In this document: piece by piece, positions 12,139-25,604 of the stretch
How positions within the stretch are numbered: position 1 is the stretch's first letter
Layout: the number at the start of each line of letters is the position of its first letter
Origin: Arabidopsis thaliana
Lineage: Eukaryota; Streptophyta; Magnoliopsida; Brassicales; Brassicaceae
NCBI RefSeq assembly: GCF_000001735.4
Contig: NC_003075.7
Location: 9,425,001-9,489,000, forward strand
Direction of reading: 5' to 3'
Length of the DNA stretch: 64,000 nt
Program-made: the position numbers and the translations under genes
The notes under the pieces: generated by a model
The model's input: the letters and a program-made list of their open reading frames with translations, nothing else
What the model was told of the DNA's origin: nothing
The model's database searches: none

Positions 12139-14639
12139 TTTGTTCTTTTTATCCCTATTATATTTCATTTGGATTTCTCTCATCTCGCTTGTGTTTTATA
12201 TTTAAGCCGCTGTCTGAACTTGTCAGATTATGTGAGTACGACGTGTTCTAATTTCATATCTTAACTTTGGGCCCGGATTTTGATATACTGGGCTTTAGGC
12301 CCATAAAACTTAGATAATCGTCCAAGTCCACGTCGTTATCGTTTTAGCTCAAACAATCCAATGTGATCAATCCTACAGTAATTAAAGATAATAGTTAATA
12401 ATAAAAATTAGACATATATAAAGCGATTTATTAACAAAATAATGATAATAGTTAATGAATAAAATATTAGAAACTCAAGACCTATGTAAAGCAGTTTAAT
12501 TAGGTTTCAGGACACATATTTTATAAGATATAATAATACGAACTTATACTCATTTAACTTGCCAAAAGAAAAAAAAAGTGATCCTACATTAATTAATTTA
12601 GTTAAGAGTCGAGACATCATGAGTCTACACCGTTGATAACTCATGTTAAAAAAAAAACAGATGTATATTTTTACTTGTTACTTTTTAAAAAAAAACATTA
12701 TCTTGACGTGTTATTTGGAAAAAGAAATACTAGTTAACCTAATAAATTAACTTTTCGAAAAAAAAAAAAAAAAAGAGCCAAACATACCAACTGGTGTGTC
12801 ATGTGTGTGTAGTTTTAACTAGAACGTTACTATACAAGTATGTATAGACATAAATATTCTTGTGGAATTCCGACTATATATTTTGATCGATATCATCATT
12901 GCAATAGGTTTTGTTTGTCCACTAGTGCGATGGACCTGATTTAAAAAGGTTTGTACATAAATACATATTGCGTACGATTTCAAATTAAACAATGTTTAGA
13001 AAAGGAAAAAGATCTTAGGACAGTGATTCCTTAATTAATGGAAGATTTACATAACAAATGCAGGTGGACCATATATCTAATTTTGATGATTCCAAGGCCA
13101 CAGTCCACAGAAGACATTGCCCAAACACGTTTTCTCTTTAGCTTTTTGCTTCATCAACATGGTCTCCATCATTGGACCTCTCCTCCTTCTATCACATTAT
13201 TAAGTATTAGTACATTCAATACTACATCTTAATTAATCCAATCATTTCCATTTCAAAGATTTGAAAAGAAAAAACTTTAATAGAAATCACCATTTCATAA
13301 AATTTTGTAAAAGAGGGTACGATTCATTATAAATTTACAATAAAAGAGGGTACACTATTAGTTCTTCTTTTTTAATGATCGTACCGATCACGCATTGTTT
13401 CTGTCCGTCCAATTTTATTTAAACACTAACAGATTACCTTTTTATACACACTAGTGATTATTGTATATGTAGAGTACTATATACTGATTTTTGCCCTACT
13501 CATACTAATTTTAATTTAGCCACTGATTCCAAAAGATGGGGGAAAAATAGCTTAAAAGACTCTAGAAAAATTACTTTCAGAATATAATATAAATTTCATA
13601 TAGTTTATACAGTATGTGTGTATTTTTCTATATATTATGAGCAATCAGTATATAAGTTTGTGGGGGACAACTTCCATCATTTTAAGTAAAAGACAACTTC
13701 CATCATTTGATTCATTGCAAATCTCGACTGATTATTGAATTGGTCGCACCACCTTATATAACATACTCCTACATAAATCAACTAATCCCACCATATTATT
13801 TGGGAAATACATTTTAAATGTAACCTTATTTTTTATAAGTAATTACATAGGTATGCCATTAGAAATAAAATTTAAATAGTAAATTAATTCATCTCTTTAA
13901 AAATTAAAAAGTCAAATACTAATTTAATTAAAAAACGAAATACATTATTAATTCCAAAAAAGTAACCAATTAAAATCAACAAATTAGATTTGATATCTAA
14001 ATTATCATATTTAATTTTTTATTAATTATTATAGTTCAGCTCTCATCTTTATATGATTCTATTTTTGCGAAAAAATAATATCATCGTTATAAAAGAATAA
14101 TTAGAGTTTTTTTGCATATGCCATAATTTGAATTTTTAAAAACGAATATAAATTGTTCAATTCATGAAAAAATATTATAACGAGTCAAAAATAGATTTAA
14201 GAAAAGTTTCTACTAAGTAGTGGGTCATAATTTGAATATTTGTATTCAATTTCATATATATTATTTTAAAAATTTATAATCTTATATACTACAATAATTA
14301 ATAACACATTAGATTTTTTTATGTGTATGATGTGATTCAATTTTTAATACAAGCTGGAAAATCCTAGGATTGACGGGTTTAAATCGATATTAATACAAGA
14401 TGGTATATTACAGGTGAAACTCTAAAATTAACAATCAAAATACAATTGTATAATTTTAAACACTAAACAATATAAATAATATCAAAAAAAACACATACAA
14501 CTCGCAGTTTACTATACATTTAAAATTAAATAAAATAATATCATATATTTATAATCATCTTTACAATAAAAGTTTTTAGTTTAACTAAAATATAAGCCTA
14601 CATGCGGTATGATTTACTACCCAATAGTATAATTCTAAA

Positions 14640-15175
14640 TATTCGGGTCTGGTTCGGGTAGGATCCAGTTGGGTTTGTATTAGTTTGGATAAAAAGTTTC
14701 AGACCCTAAAAATACCCCAAAAAAATAGAGACGGGAATTTTATATGTAGATAGCGGATCTCCAAACAAAAAAAACTTTTAAATTTGTTAAGTTTTAATAA
14801 ATTTAATTATATTTGAATATATTTTACTAAATTTTGACAAACATAACAAATAATTTTTGAATAGTTTAGTTGTTTTGGATATTTAGGTCCAAAATTAATT
14901 GACATATTTAGATTTATAATTATAATCTTAGATAATTAGATAATATTACGATTAAATATAATTAATATTTTAGATATTAAATTAATGTTTGGGTTTTTGA
15001 ATACTCTTTTTGGGTAACGGGTAATTTCCGGACCAATCGGATATCCACGGGTTTACTAAAACTCTACCCAATAAGGAAATTTCCTAAAATTTTAACCCGC
15101 CCTAACCTGGTTTTTTGGTTCGGATATTGGGTTGGTTATCGGGTCCGTTTTTTCGTCAGCCCTATCAAAGATAAT
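14640..15175. repeat. Degenerate GGGTTCGG/CGGGT-rich repeat tract
   Basis: Repeated short GGTTCGGGT-, GGGTAACGGG- and GGGTTGGTTATCGGG-like words sit in otherwise AT-rich DNA. Such tracts are typical of old, non-coding transposon-derived DNA in Arabidopsis. I see no terminal repeats or coding frame that would identify a family. Confidence 0.3.
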
Positions 15176-15637
15176 CTAATATATGCCCCAATTAGATCTA
15201 CAAATATAACCAAAATACTATACAAAGACTAATTCTAAGTTAGGCCAAAAATTAGATCCTCTAATACAAAGGAAACATGTTTCTTACCAAAACAATTTGT
15301 ATACAAATTTTACACATTAACTTAAAACTACATATGTTGTATTTATTATAAAAATAACATTTTTTAAACAAAGTCTAATCCCAATACAGTATTATATGCA
15401 AATAGTAAAAATATTTAAAAAATATTTATGACATTTATATTTTATACTATACTATTTCTTATGTAATTCAAACACAATATACAATTTAATTTATACAAAA
15501 TATTAATATACGGATTATGATCTAGCAAATGTTTATTTGGCTAACACTCAATAATTGAAGTATTAATAAAAAGAGGGCATGTAAAGGCATAAAATAAAGT
15601 AAAGAGATCCTCTTTAGTATTTCATGAACGAGGGTTG

Positions 15638-18600
15638 CACGTGTGGGACAGCTTTTAGCATAGATTAAGAACAAGTGATTGTGGGATCTAATGAAGCAAA
15701 TGATTATTGCCGTTTTTGATTTAGCGGTTAAGCGCCAGTGCCAGCTCAGCTAGTCACATGGCGGAGACACGAGGGACCAGTCCCCGAACCAGAACCCATT
15801 CCCTAAGCACGCTTTGTTTATTAAATTTAGGATTTTTTTGTTTTGGAAATACACGTAGCCACACGTGCGAGGGATTCTGTCATCAATGGACGATGTCACG
15901 ATGGTGGTTCTCCAGCTTTCGTTGGACGGCTATGACTCTAGGGTACTTTCAGTGATCATCGTATAATCCAACCAAACAAAATTGTTAAATTTAAAGTGGG
16001 AATATAAATATTTTATTTTGGCTCATCAAAATATATAAGTACTACTTAATTTATATCACCAACTAAAATAATTGTTATTAAATATGACGTTAAACGAACT
16101 AAAATATGTTAAATAAGAAATTGAATTTATTTTTACCATATTTTAAATACTACATATATTTGTTTTCATATTGATGTAAGAAATATAAGATTGCATTAAT
16201 TTGCTCAAGAAAGTACTATCACAAAACATATAAATATCAAAATCTTCAAAATATGTCCACGGTATTTCAAAAACTATTTTCAGTAAAAAATGAAAATAAA
16301 AAGCTAAAAAATAACAGTAAATTTGCTGATCAAAATCTTATTTTTAGGATGTGTTGGCAGAAACATGAAAATTACGATATATTTTTATTTAATCCACACG
16401 AAAAAGTTATTTACTATAAAGTTAAAAACAATTTTTAAAACTTCTTCCTTCAATTTATTTGTACTCTAGAAAATAAAATTTGTTGCAAAATAAGTAATGT
16501 TCACATTATTTAATGCAAAAACTTATTACTTTTATTTCTTTTGACTATTTATTTGTATTCTGTATTGGTTGCATATATTATTTTAAAATAGAAATTATGT
16601 TTTAATATAAAAAAGATAAATAATTGACAAACTCTATGTAATTTTTTAATGTGTGTACAAAACCCTTAAACCACAATTAAATTGAAACAGGTGGGATAGT
16701 AAATTGTATGCATATTACATGACATAAATGGCAGTGATATATCAATCAATTTTAAAAAATTCTATAAAAGCTCGAAAAAATTAAATGAAGTGAAAAAAGA
16801 ATCTCCAAACTTTTTTTGTCGAAAATATAAAAAGGATATTTAACATTAACATATAGCGCACTGCGCACCATGTGTAGACATGCGATAACAAGTATTTTGC
16901 TACTTGTGAGTTGTAACCGGTAAAAACAATCACTATAGATCAATACCAATGATCTGATAAAGTCCGAAATGGGAAGTCGTCGAATTTTTGGGAGATTTTG
17001 ACAGTTGAGGAGGTGAAGCCTTATGGAGCAAACAAGGACACACGTGTGCTTCGCTGTCTTATGATTCTGAATCGAGTATGGAACTTCGAGCTCCACGTCC
17101 CTTCCACGTGAAGATGGTAATGGTCGAACCAACTTGCCTTTAGTTTTCGATCCCTTCCTGTCTTTTTCACATTAATGTCTTTTCTTATGCATATGATTTA
17201 ACGTTGTTTGTCTTTTTAAAGTTGTCGTGGTTTGCACATATGATTATTTATAAAAGGAATAATATTATATTAGCAATACCCGTTTTAAATTATTCCAAAT
17301 TTCCAATACTCTTCTTTTTGGGTCCAACATTCGAATACTCTAGCTATGCAAAAACAAATTATTTCACGTATCCCACAACTTGTTTTCCGGAGATCAATAA
17401 AGAACCGACCGATGGAAAAGAGAAAACATTTTTGTGATAGAAGAACCACTCGAAGTTACATTAAAACACTAAATATAACTTAAAGTATCTAGGGTTTGGC
17501 ACATTTTGTGGTCTTTTGCAAGATTCTAAGTGACTCGTAGGTTCATCGTGATTAGCATCTTTATTGACGAGATGGGGTGTCAAATGCTCTCATGTCGATT
17601 GGCTTGGGGACATCCTAGAGGTGTCGTAATTAATAAGTTAAAATCAATATGTGTGTGTGTTTTTTTCTGTTTAACCACTTTTAATTTTTCTAACTCACTT
17701 TATTTTGACAAAACTATTAAACATACATTTTGTTTTTGTCTTTTGTACCTAGATGTTAAAATTTTATTTCACATATTCCATAGTGTGTAGAAGTAGATTT
17801 TGAAGTAGATTTTGTTAATATATAAATAACTGTACTCAACAAATCACAGTATCAAGTAAATAGCAAAGCTACTTCTACACTCTACGGCATATGTGATTTT
17901 TTTTTTTTTTTTTTTTGGCATATGTGATTTAATATTACTGTATTAAGTAAATAACTATTTTCCAGTGCAAGTCTTGGTGTCGTATGAGATCTATAATGTA
18001 ATCGTTAACAAAGAGGGGATATTTGATCATAATAATGGTCCGTCGATGTCCTCCTAAGTTGGTAAATCGTAACTGCCAGTTTTCACCAGACTCTCTATTC
18101 TTTAGAAAACAGAAAAAAGTAAATGATTTAGGAGGTTACTCTCTTTTTTACTATGTACTTATTATCTTGGGTTCTTTTGGCGTCGTCGTTATTTACTTTT
18201 CTATGGAGTACTACCGAGTACAAATAATTGGAGAGGAGTCATGCATGATTATTGATTAGAGAATGAAGAAATTAAAACCCAAAACTGGAAGTCCAAATCA
18301 GACAAAAGCACCTGTGGCCCACAAAACAATTGAGGACGATATTACGTGAAGGACAAATGGTCATTTGACGGACACACCTTTCTTTTGTTAGACGCAGTCC
18401 CGTTCGTGGTAGGGTCAGATCCACGTGAAGTTCACATGCTTTCCATGCACCGTTTGGGTCATCCTGTTGGTCCCGCTTTATTAACTAGTCTATTTCCTCT
18501 ATTAGGAAAATTCAATTTTCGAAACAAAAATCAATCAAAACATGTATAAACAAACTGATAAAAAACCACACAAAAAATATGGTGCTTTTCTGAGGGTATA

Positions 18601-19316
18601 TATATTTTTTGTTTTCGTCTGATCTTATATTTTAAATTTGGATTTTATATTCAAATTTTTTGTATATTTTGTGGTCATAAATTGTCCAAGATAACAATTC
18701 GTGACCAAAAAAAATATATGTGATTATTTTACAGAAAACAAATAATTACCAAAAAAAAAATCATATCTTCCAAATAAAATGTAAGAGAAAATAAGAAGAT
18801 TATATATGTGAGAACTTTATGAGCTAAATAAAATGAAGAAAAGTCATAGTTTAGCCGCGTAGGAAATCATTCAGAATTCAGAAATATGGCTCCTCGCTAA
18901 TATTTTTCTTTTAAAGGTAATTGTTTTTCAACCTAATTTGAGAGCAATGTATATCGATAGGTTTCACATTAGCTTATTTCGCTCACATACATGATTGTGC
19001 AAAAAAACAGAAACGATCGTTAACTAATTATCTAAGAAAGTGACATTTCAAAAAGGCTCATTTCAATATAGAGTTGCCTTCTTCATGACATGACCTTGAT
19101 ATGATAAATTCCCTAATGTAATGAATCAATAAAACGAACTTATAGAACGGTAGAAATTACGTACGTGAGGATTTATATCATCTATTAATTAATTAATTGA
19201 CAACAAAAACAGAAGGGGTAGTGTTCACGTGCATGTCACGCGGGTAATGGTGTGGACACACGAGCCTCGTACGGTGTAAAGAAGGAGAACAGAGAGAGTC
19301 GCACGAGCCGCACGTG
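15638..19316. promoter_or_regulatory. Distal group of G-box motifs (CACGTG)
   Basis: CACGTG occurs at 15638, 15862, 17041, 17105, 18422, 19226 and 19311. This is the core recognised by bHLH (PIF, MYC) and bZIP factors. Two pairs, 17041/17105 and 19226/19311, are spaced less than 90 bp. They lie 5-9 kb upstream of the ATHB2 start codon in DNA with no gene. Whether they regulate ATHB2, the flanking dioxygenase or an unannotated transcript cannot be told from sequence. Confidence 0.5.
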
Positions 19317-21070
19317 GGATGTTGACTTGTCGATTAGCTTAAGGGGTATGTCCATATACTAATGATTAAGTACAGTCGAATGAAAACATGCCACGAGCCC
19401 TAGATCTACATGTTTATTGTGGTTTTTTTTTTACTCAGTCACATCCACATGATTAATATTGGTCCCTGATATTCATCTTATATATTTCACAAGTATAACA
19501 ATCACCCAAACATTAGTTTTTCTTAAATTGTTTTACGGTGAAATGTTTCACTGTTTCCTCTATGAATAATTAACTAGTGGAGTGGAATTTATTCATTTAT
19601 CATATCCACATAATTCATCTTTATTTTCATTTGTGCATATAATATATATCCTTTAACTTTCTCATGCTTACCATTTAGGCTTTTTGTCTTCCTCAACCTT
19701 CTTAAACTTTAATATCCCCCTTAAAAACAGATGAAAATAGTCTTTCCTCCTATGAATTTTCCCAATCACTTTACAAATTATTAAAGGTCTTCCAATTAAC
19801 CTGGTTTCCTAATAATGTTGAGTGTAATCCTTTCACAAGCTTTTCTTAAGAAAATGAAAAACAATCATATATGTACAATACTAGAGATATATAATGAGTC
19901 ATGACTCATATTAATCGCGGTTTTTGTAATATCATAAAGCTTTCTACTTTAGGCTTGACAGTGATTTAATACAGTAACATATCACATAAATATGAGAAAT
20001 GGAGGCTCTTTAATTAGGCCTTTACAATATACATATATATTAGAAATAGAAAGAAAAGAAAAAAATCGACCGACAACAAGATTGGTGAAGAAACGCAATA
20101 ATTGAACCATTAAGTACAGTCTAATACCCGCAGAAAATATTACACCACCTACTCTTAGTGGCAATGCTGTACTTTAACATATTGTCGAGACAAGGAGACC
20201 AGGTTGCGTGAAATCATGTAGATGATGATGCATAAACAATCACCAAAGTTCACCCTATGAATCCAAGCCCTTCTAGCTTAGTGGCTATGATCATAGCCGA
20301 CATCTCATACAGTCACATTCCATTTCGGAGTAAATCATGCGATGAACAAAATTTAGCTTGTTCTCATTACAAGATAACAAATTGGATACTATATATCAAA
20401 AAATTGTGAGTGTTAGGATTTGGATCAAATCTAACTATTAGAGAACGATAATATAAAAAACATACATGATTTGAAGTAGTTTACTATAATTTTGATAGAT
20501 TTAGAATTTGGAAATAGAGAACGATTATAGATTTTGCTAGTAGAATTTGGAAAAAGAAATGCTATTAAAAAACAGAATATATTCTTTTTGTTTAACATTT
20601 TATTAATATAACAAACCAAAATATAGTTTCCGATATTGGCCAGAATATCGTCGGGCTACAAAACCGGAAATAGACATTACGGATAAAGCTTAATCCGTAT
20701 TTTCACTCTATTTCGCGTTTAATACTTTGTTTGTTTACTATTAAGATCACCATACTATATAACAAACAAACAAAAAAGGTCACACAACTACAATAAAATG
20801 CTAACAAGCCGAAAGTGTACGGCAGCAGTGTGTAATCGAATAAGTATCATTAAAGAAGGCCATGCTCGATTCATTACTCTATACCATTCCTTAATATATT
20901 AGTATTACATGGGCAACAACGAAACAGGATAAAAAAGAGAGAGTGATCAGTGATGATGGATGGTCATGGAGTTTGCTGTTTTTAGGGAAGAACAAGAAGT
21001 ATCGTATGATTGTCAAGACTTCTTCTGTCGGCGCGTGACCCGACAAATCGACACGCGCGTGTGTGTGAGT

Positions 21071-21283
21071 CACGTGGTTCGACGTCTCTCACTGGCTCAT
21101 AATATCATATTGGGTCCACGTGAGTTTCTTCTTTACCTTTTTTTCTTTTCTTTTTTTTCTCTCCTTTTTTTTTCAAAGAACCCAAAAAATCAGTATATTA
21201 CTACTTGATATCTTATGTTTTATATTTATAAAGTTTTACCCTTGGTCATAAAATGTCTCAATAATTTTCTGCATCCTCACGTG
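21071..21283. promoter_or_regulatory. G-box cluster about 3 kb upstream of ATHB2
   Basis: Three CACGTG hexamers lie at 21071-21076, 21117-21122 and 21278-21283, next to a CACGCGCGTG palindrome-like run at about 21050. ATHB2 is the classic shade-induced gene (low red/far-red), and PIF4/PIF5 are known to bind G-boxes in its upstream region (from memory). The spacing of about 3 kb from the ATG and the lack of any gene in between make this the best candidate for the PIF-bound shade-response element. Confidence 0.6.
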
Positions 21284-23636
21284 AAGTCCACTTCTATTTA
21301 AAAAAAATATAGACAAAAGTTTTTAAAGTAAATTTAAGTAAACTAATAAGATCTACGAATTGTGAAGGTTTATAGAATTAAATCTCAAAATTAATTTATA
21401 ATCTTTTGGATAATTTATACTTTATTTAATAGAGTTACATCGGAGTTTTCTTCGAATATGATATAAAACTTCTAACAATATTTCTATATAAATTTTGCAA
21501 TTTTAAACTACCAACTTCATAATAATAAAGTATCGGAAGATACATCTTTTCCTAATAATTTAACAAAACAAAGTTTACTCAAATCTCAACTACACACGTT
21601 TTCGAATTTAACATTGCGTATCAAATTCGTCGAATCGTCAACTAATTCTAGAGTAAACAAGATCATTGGCAATACTCTTAAGGAAAAATGGATCCATTTG
21701 ATTATGTTACAAGTGATAAGAGTTTTGAACTCGTTTTGTGTCAAATGTTCCGGTCTCCAATATGTAAAAGTGGAAGGTTTCTCATGCTTCTCTTTTGTTT
21801 GTTCCAATCTTCTTCCTAGTATTGCCATGGAAAACATCAACCATATCGTCAAAATGACCCGTTAAATAACTAAATATTGTAAAAACTATTTTTAAGTTTT
21901 CCTTTCATTTCATGGTAACAAATATATATTTTCCAGTTATTTCTGTTTAAAGAAAGTTTCATTTGAGATCTGATTGGTGGGAAATAGAAGAAAAAAAACT
22001 CAATCTGATTTTAAACCTTTAAAAGCATAATTCGGTTGATTTTTATTTTATTTTATTCTGATTGATAGAAACTGGAAAGTAAGATGAATTGGACATTAAA
22101 AAAAAAAAAAATCCCTTTAAATTTGAGCTAATTATAGCAACTAGTCAGATCCTTCTTTTTTTTCTTTGAACAGAAAAAGAATCGCCAAAAAAAGAAAAAG
22201 ATGTACTTATTTAGCGAAAATATTTTTCGTAGTAAAAAAACTTCTTTCAATATCTTTGCTTGAATGTGACCATTTCTATTGCACATACAAAAAAACGACT
22301 ATAAAAAGGACCCACAGTGATTATGAAAATCAGATTGACGAAAAGTTTGTGTGTCTGATTCCAATCATATTGATCCAATTCATTCATCATATTCGATGGT
22401 TGTCAAAGCATATAGCTGGATTAAGTGGGGCACAACACTGAAAACGTTTCTCAACCGTATGATGTCATTTCAGCCTTTGGTTTTCTCAACGTTTAATCGG
22501 TGACCGTCAATTTCTTTTCAATCTCTATAATCATTTCTTCTTTTGGCGTGTCACTGGGACCTTCACTGTCAATGCTGAATTAATCTCCTTTAAGGATTTG
22601 AAGGCAAGAAAAATCTTGTTGCAACTAATAAAAGGAATCGATTTTGATGCTCATTAATCGACCTTTATGACCAAAATGGGTCTATATGAAATAATTATAT
22701 GATTTGACAAGTAACCATTTGATTTACAAATTATTCAACGATTTAGCATTACAAAAACATCTAACCATGCTTAATGTATGATGTTATTCATTTTAAAAAG
22801 TCGAATGAAACCCATGTTTATCTCAATGCATGATTTAATAATTTTATTATACATGCACATAATTCTACATTTTTAATTAATTTTATTAGTTTAATAATAA
22901 TAATTAATTTTCTTTTTTTACACTTGTTATAGGTGAGAAATGAAAGTTATCATAATACAAAACATCAGTTTTTATAAAACCAAATAAAACTCAAAAATCA
23001 TTCAGACAAATAAGTTTATGGACTTATGGTATATGATGATACTCTCTCAACATCCTCATTAACATCATCACTATTAAGTTAACAAAAAGAAAAAGAAAAC
23101 ATCATTATAAGTTATTAATAAGTTTAAATAGTAGTATTTTATATTCTGGTACAATGTACTGTTTTTGGTCATTAAGTGGTTCAACGACAAAAGTAAAACT
23201 CATGCGGTCGACCCATGCGTTAGAAGAAGAAAATCTGAAAAGAAGTTTGAATTCTTTAATTTTTTCATAAAAAGAAGTTTGAATTCAATTCAACCGTTTT
23301 TGTTTAGTTCTTCTTTAATTAACTTTATCACTAATGTTTAAAAGTAAAAGGTTTTTAAAGTGTGCAACAAGCGTGACTCTTTGGCCTTTAGAGTCATCAA
23401 GAAGGGTAATCATTTTTTTTACTCTTTCTCGACAATAGCAATCAAATTATCATTCCCACTTTTAATAATCTCATAAAATAAAGTCAATCATAGTTAAAAT
23501 TTGATAAATTCCATGGAAATGATAAAAATTTGATTTTACTATTGTTGGATGTGCAATTGTTCATGGTAACTTACTAATTTATATGCTTTATTAGTTGCAG
23601 ATAGTGATATATATCGAAAAATGAAAGATCTAATTC

Positions 23637-23945
23637 CAATAATTGTCAAAGAGGATTTCTAAATTTCTGTTTGACTAGGTCATATATTCTCACGACTCAA
23701 CGATCTAACCAATCACCTACAACAGAAAATTTGGTTGAAATAAAACGAAAAGTGATAAGTCCAAATGTTTAAAACAAAAAAAAAGTAAACAAAAGGCAAA
23801 ATAAGATAACTACGATTAGATTTTGTTCTCGCCTTATGAATATCCTAAAAATTATCTATTAGTGATAGTTTGATAATCATCTTTGACTGAGAAAATTGAT
23901 GTCACATAAACATTAATATAGTATCAACATTAATCATTAATGATG
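23637..23945. promoter_or_regulatory. Candidate HD-Zip binding sites in the ATHB2 promoter
   Basis: CAATAATTG is at 23637-23645, and TAATCATTA at 23931-23939 sits within a near-palindromic ATTAATCATTAATGAT stretch. HD-Zip dimers bind 9 bp pseudo-palindromes of the form CAAT(N)ATTG, and ATHB2 is reported to repress its own gene. The sites are 650 and 360 bp before the ATG. The match to the class II consensus (C or G in the centre, C/G flanks) is imperfect, so this is only a candidate. Confidence 0.35.
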
Positions 23946-24170
23946 CGACTATAATTATTATTTTATCACAATTTCTTAGATTTGATAATTTGTTTAGGTT
24001 TGAGAGAGTTATATAGAGGGGGACAAAGAAGCAAAGTTTGTGATTATAAAATTATTTCCATTGAACTAAAGTTTTCAATAGTTTATTCTTGACTTTAATA
24101 ATAATAACTATTTTGCCCCCAGCTAGTCACATACTCATGATTGCAAAATCTCTCTCTCTCTCTGCCTCTC

Positions 24171-24180
24171 TATATATTAA
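24171..24180 (+). promoter_or_regulatory. Probable TATA box of ATHB2
   Basis: TATATATTAA follows a CT microsatellite (about 24150-24170) and lies 111-120 bp before the ATG. That would place the transcription start near 24205 with a leader of about 85 nt. An ATG at 24138 is upstream of this and would therefore not be in the mRNA. Confidence 0.45.
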
Positions 24181-24290
24181 CCTTTCTTCTTCCTTTACTT
24201 TCTCATCTTCTATCTCTCAAAAGAAAAGCAGACAACTTTATTTGCAAAAACAGAGTTTTTTTTTCTTATCTTGAGAAAGTTCAACAGAAG

Positions 24291-25604
24291 ATGATGTTCG
24301 AGAAAGACGATCTGGGTCTAAGCTTAGGCTTGAATTTTCCAAAGAAACAGATCAATCTCAAATCAAATCCATCTGTTTCTGTTACTCCTTCTTCTTCTTC
24401 TTTTGGATTATTCAGAAGATCTTCATGGAACGAGAGTTTTACTTCTTCAGGTACTTCATCGCTTTCTTCGTTCCTCTGTTTTTTTTTATTTTTCCCCGGA
24501 AAAAACCTTAAAGGTCTCACCTTTTACTCTACTTTTCAATCTTATGCATGCAGTTCCAAACTCAGATTCGTCACAAAAAGAAACAAGAACTTTCATCCGA
24601 GGAATCGACGTGAACAGACCACCGTCTACAGCGGAATACGGCGACGAAGACGCTGGAGTATCTTCACCTAACAGTACAGTCTCAAGCTCTACAGGGAAAA
24701 GAAGCGAGAGAGAAGAAGACACAGATCCACAAGGCTCAAGAGGAATCAGTGACGATGAAGATGGTGATAACTCCAGGAAAAAGCTTAGACTTTCCAAAGA
24801 TCAATCTGCTATTCTTGAAGAGACCTTCAAAGATCACAGTACTCTCAATCCGGTAATTTTTTTCTTCTTTTACTTATTGTTTCACCCGAGAAAGTTTGGT
24901 TTTACTGGGAAAATTAATGGCTATGATAAATTGTGGAAACGAAAAAAGAACGCGTTAATGAAATATTCACATTAAAATGACTATTGTTACATGTTGACCA
25001 AAGAAAAAACATTACTACTACTATTTGTTTCGGTCTCTCATAAATGCAGATATTAATTTATAAATGGCATTTTGGTAAATGTAGACTGATATCAAGGTTT
25101 TTTTCAACTTTTTTTCACAGAAGCAGAAGCAAGCATTGGCTAAACAATTAGGGTTACGAGCAAGACAAGTGGAAGTTTGGTTTCAGAACAGACGAGCAAG
25201 GTAAATAAAACACACACAAACAAAAGATCTCTCTATTTGCCTGATTTATCTATTTTCTTATAAGGGTATTTTGGTAAATGTTTAACAGAACAAAGCTGAA
25301 GCAAACGGAGGTAGACTGCGAGTTCTTACGGAGATGCTGCGAGAATCTAACGGAAGAGAACCGTCGGCTACAAAAAGAAGTAACGGAATTGAGAGCACTT
25401 AAGCTCTCTCCTCAGTTCTACATGCACATGAGCCCACCCACTACTTTGACCATGTGCCCTTCATGTGAACACGTGTCGGTCCCGCCACCACAACCTCAGG
25501 CTGCTACGTCAGCGCACCACCGGTCGTTGCCGGTCAATGCGTGGGCTCCTGCGACGAGGATATCTCACGGCTTGACTTTTGACGCTCTTCGTCCTAGGTC
25601 CTAA
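24291..25604 (+). CDS. ATHB2: HD-Zip class II transcription factor ATHB-2/HAT4
   Basis: Nuclear transcription factor that promotes elongation and restricts lateral expansion in shade; it links phytochrome/PIF signalling and auxin (established for ATHB2). Exons: 24291-24450, 24554-24852, 25121-25200, 25289-25604, giving 284 residues, the usual length. Seen in the protein: an N-terminal LxLxL EAR repression motif (LGLSLGL, residues 8-14); an acidic Ser/Thr-rich stretch; a homeodomain from [10 protein letters not shown] to the helix-3 signature [11 protein letters not shown] (about residues 127-187); a leucine zipper directly after it; the class II CPSCE motif (TMCPSCEH); and the C-terminal ALRPRS. 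Intron 2 splits the homeodomain after TLNP and intron 3 splits it within RAR. Upstream G-boxes suggest PIF control. No defects seen. Confidence 0.99.

Larger units (their letters stand above)
12139..24290. other. 12 kb gene desert upstream of ATHB2
   Basis: No frame longer than about 130 codons, and none of those present resembles a known family. The DNA is strongly AT-rich, especially 13800-16600. From about 14640 to 15175 a CGGGT/GGGTTCGG-containing stretch resembles decayed repeat DNA common in Arabidopsis non-genic regions. From 15638 to 21283 there are ten CACGTG hexamers (listed separately). GC-richer islands at about 15620-15950, 16980-17130, 19200-19330, 20165-20350 and 20980-21130 stand out from the background. 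The last kilobase before 24291 is the proximal ATHB2 promoter. Confidence 0.6.

Noticed and set aside
16752..17132. 126-codon minus-strand frame in the gene desert
   Set aside because: No recognisable motif, composition like random AT-rich DNA and no splice or promoter context; it overlaps two G-boxes, so it is treated as regulatory DNA.
20165..20350. Less AT-rich island that might be a small gene or ncRNA
   Set aside because: Short translated pieces are broken by stops in all frames and I could not fold it into a recognised RNA; noted only as part of the desert.
22166..22441. 91-codon plus-strand frame rich in Lys and Ile
   Set aside because: No family resemblance and no good start context; typical chance frame in AT-rich DNA.
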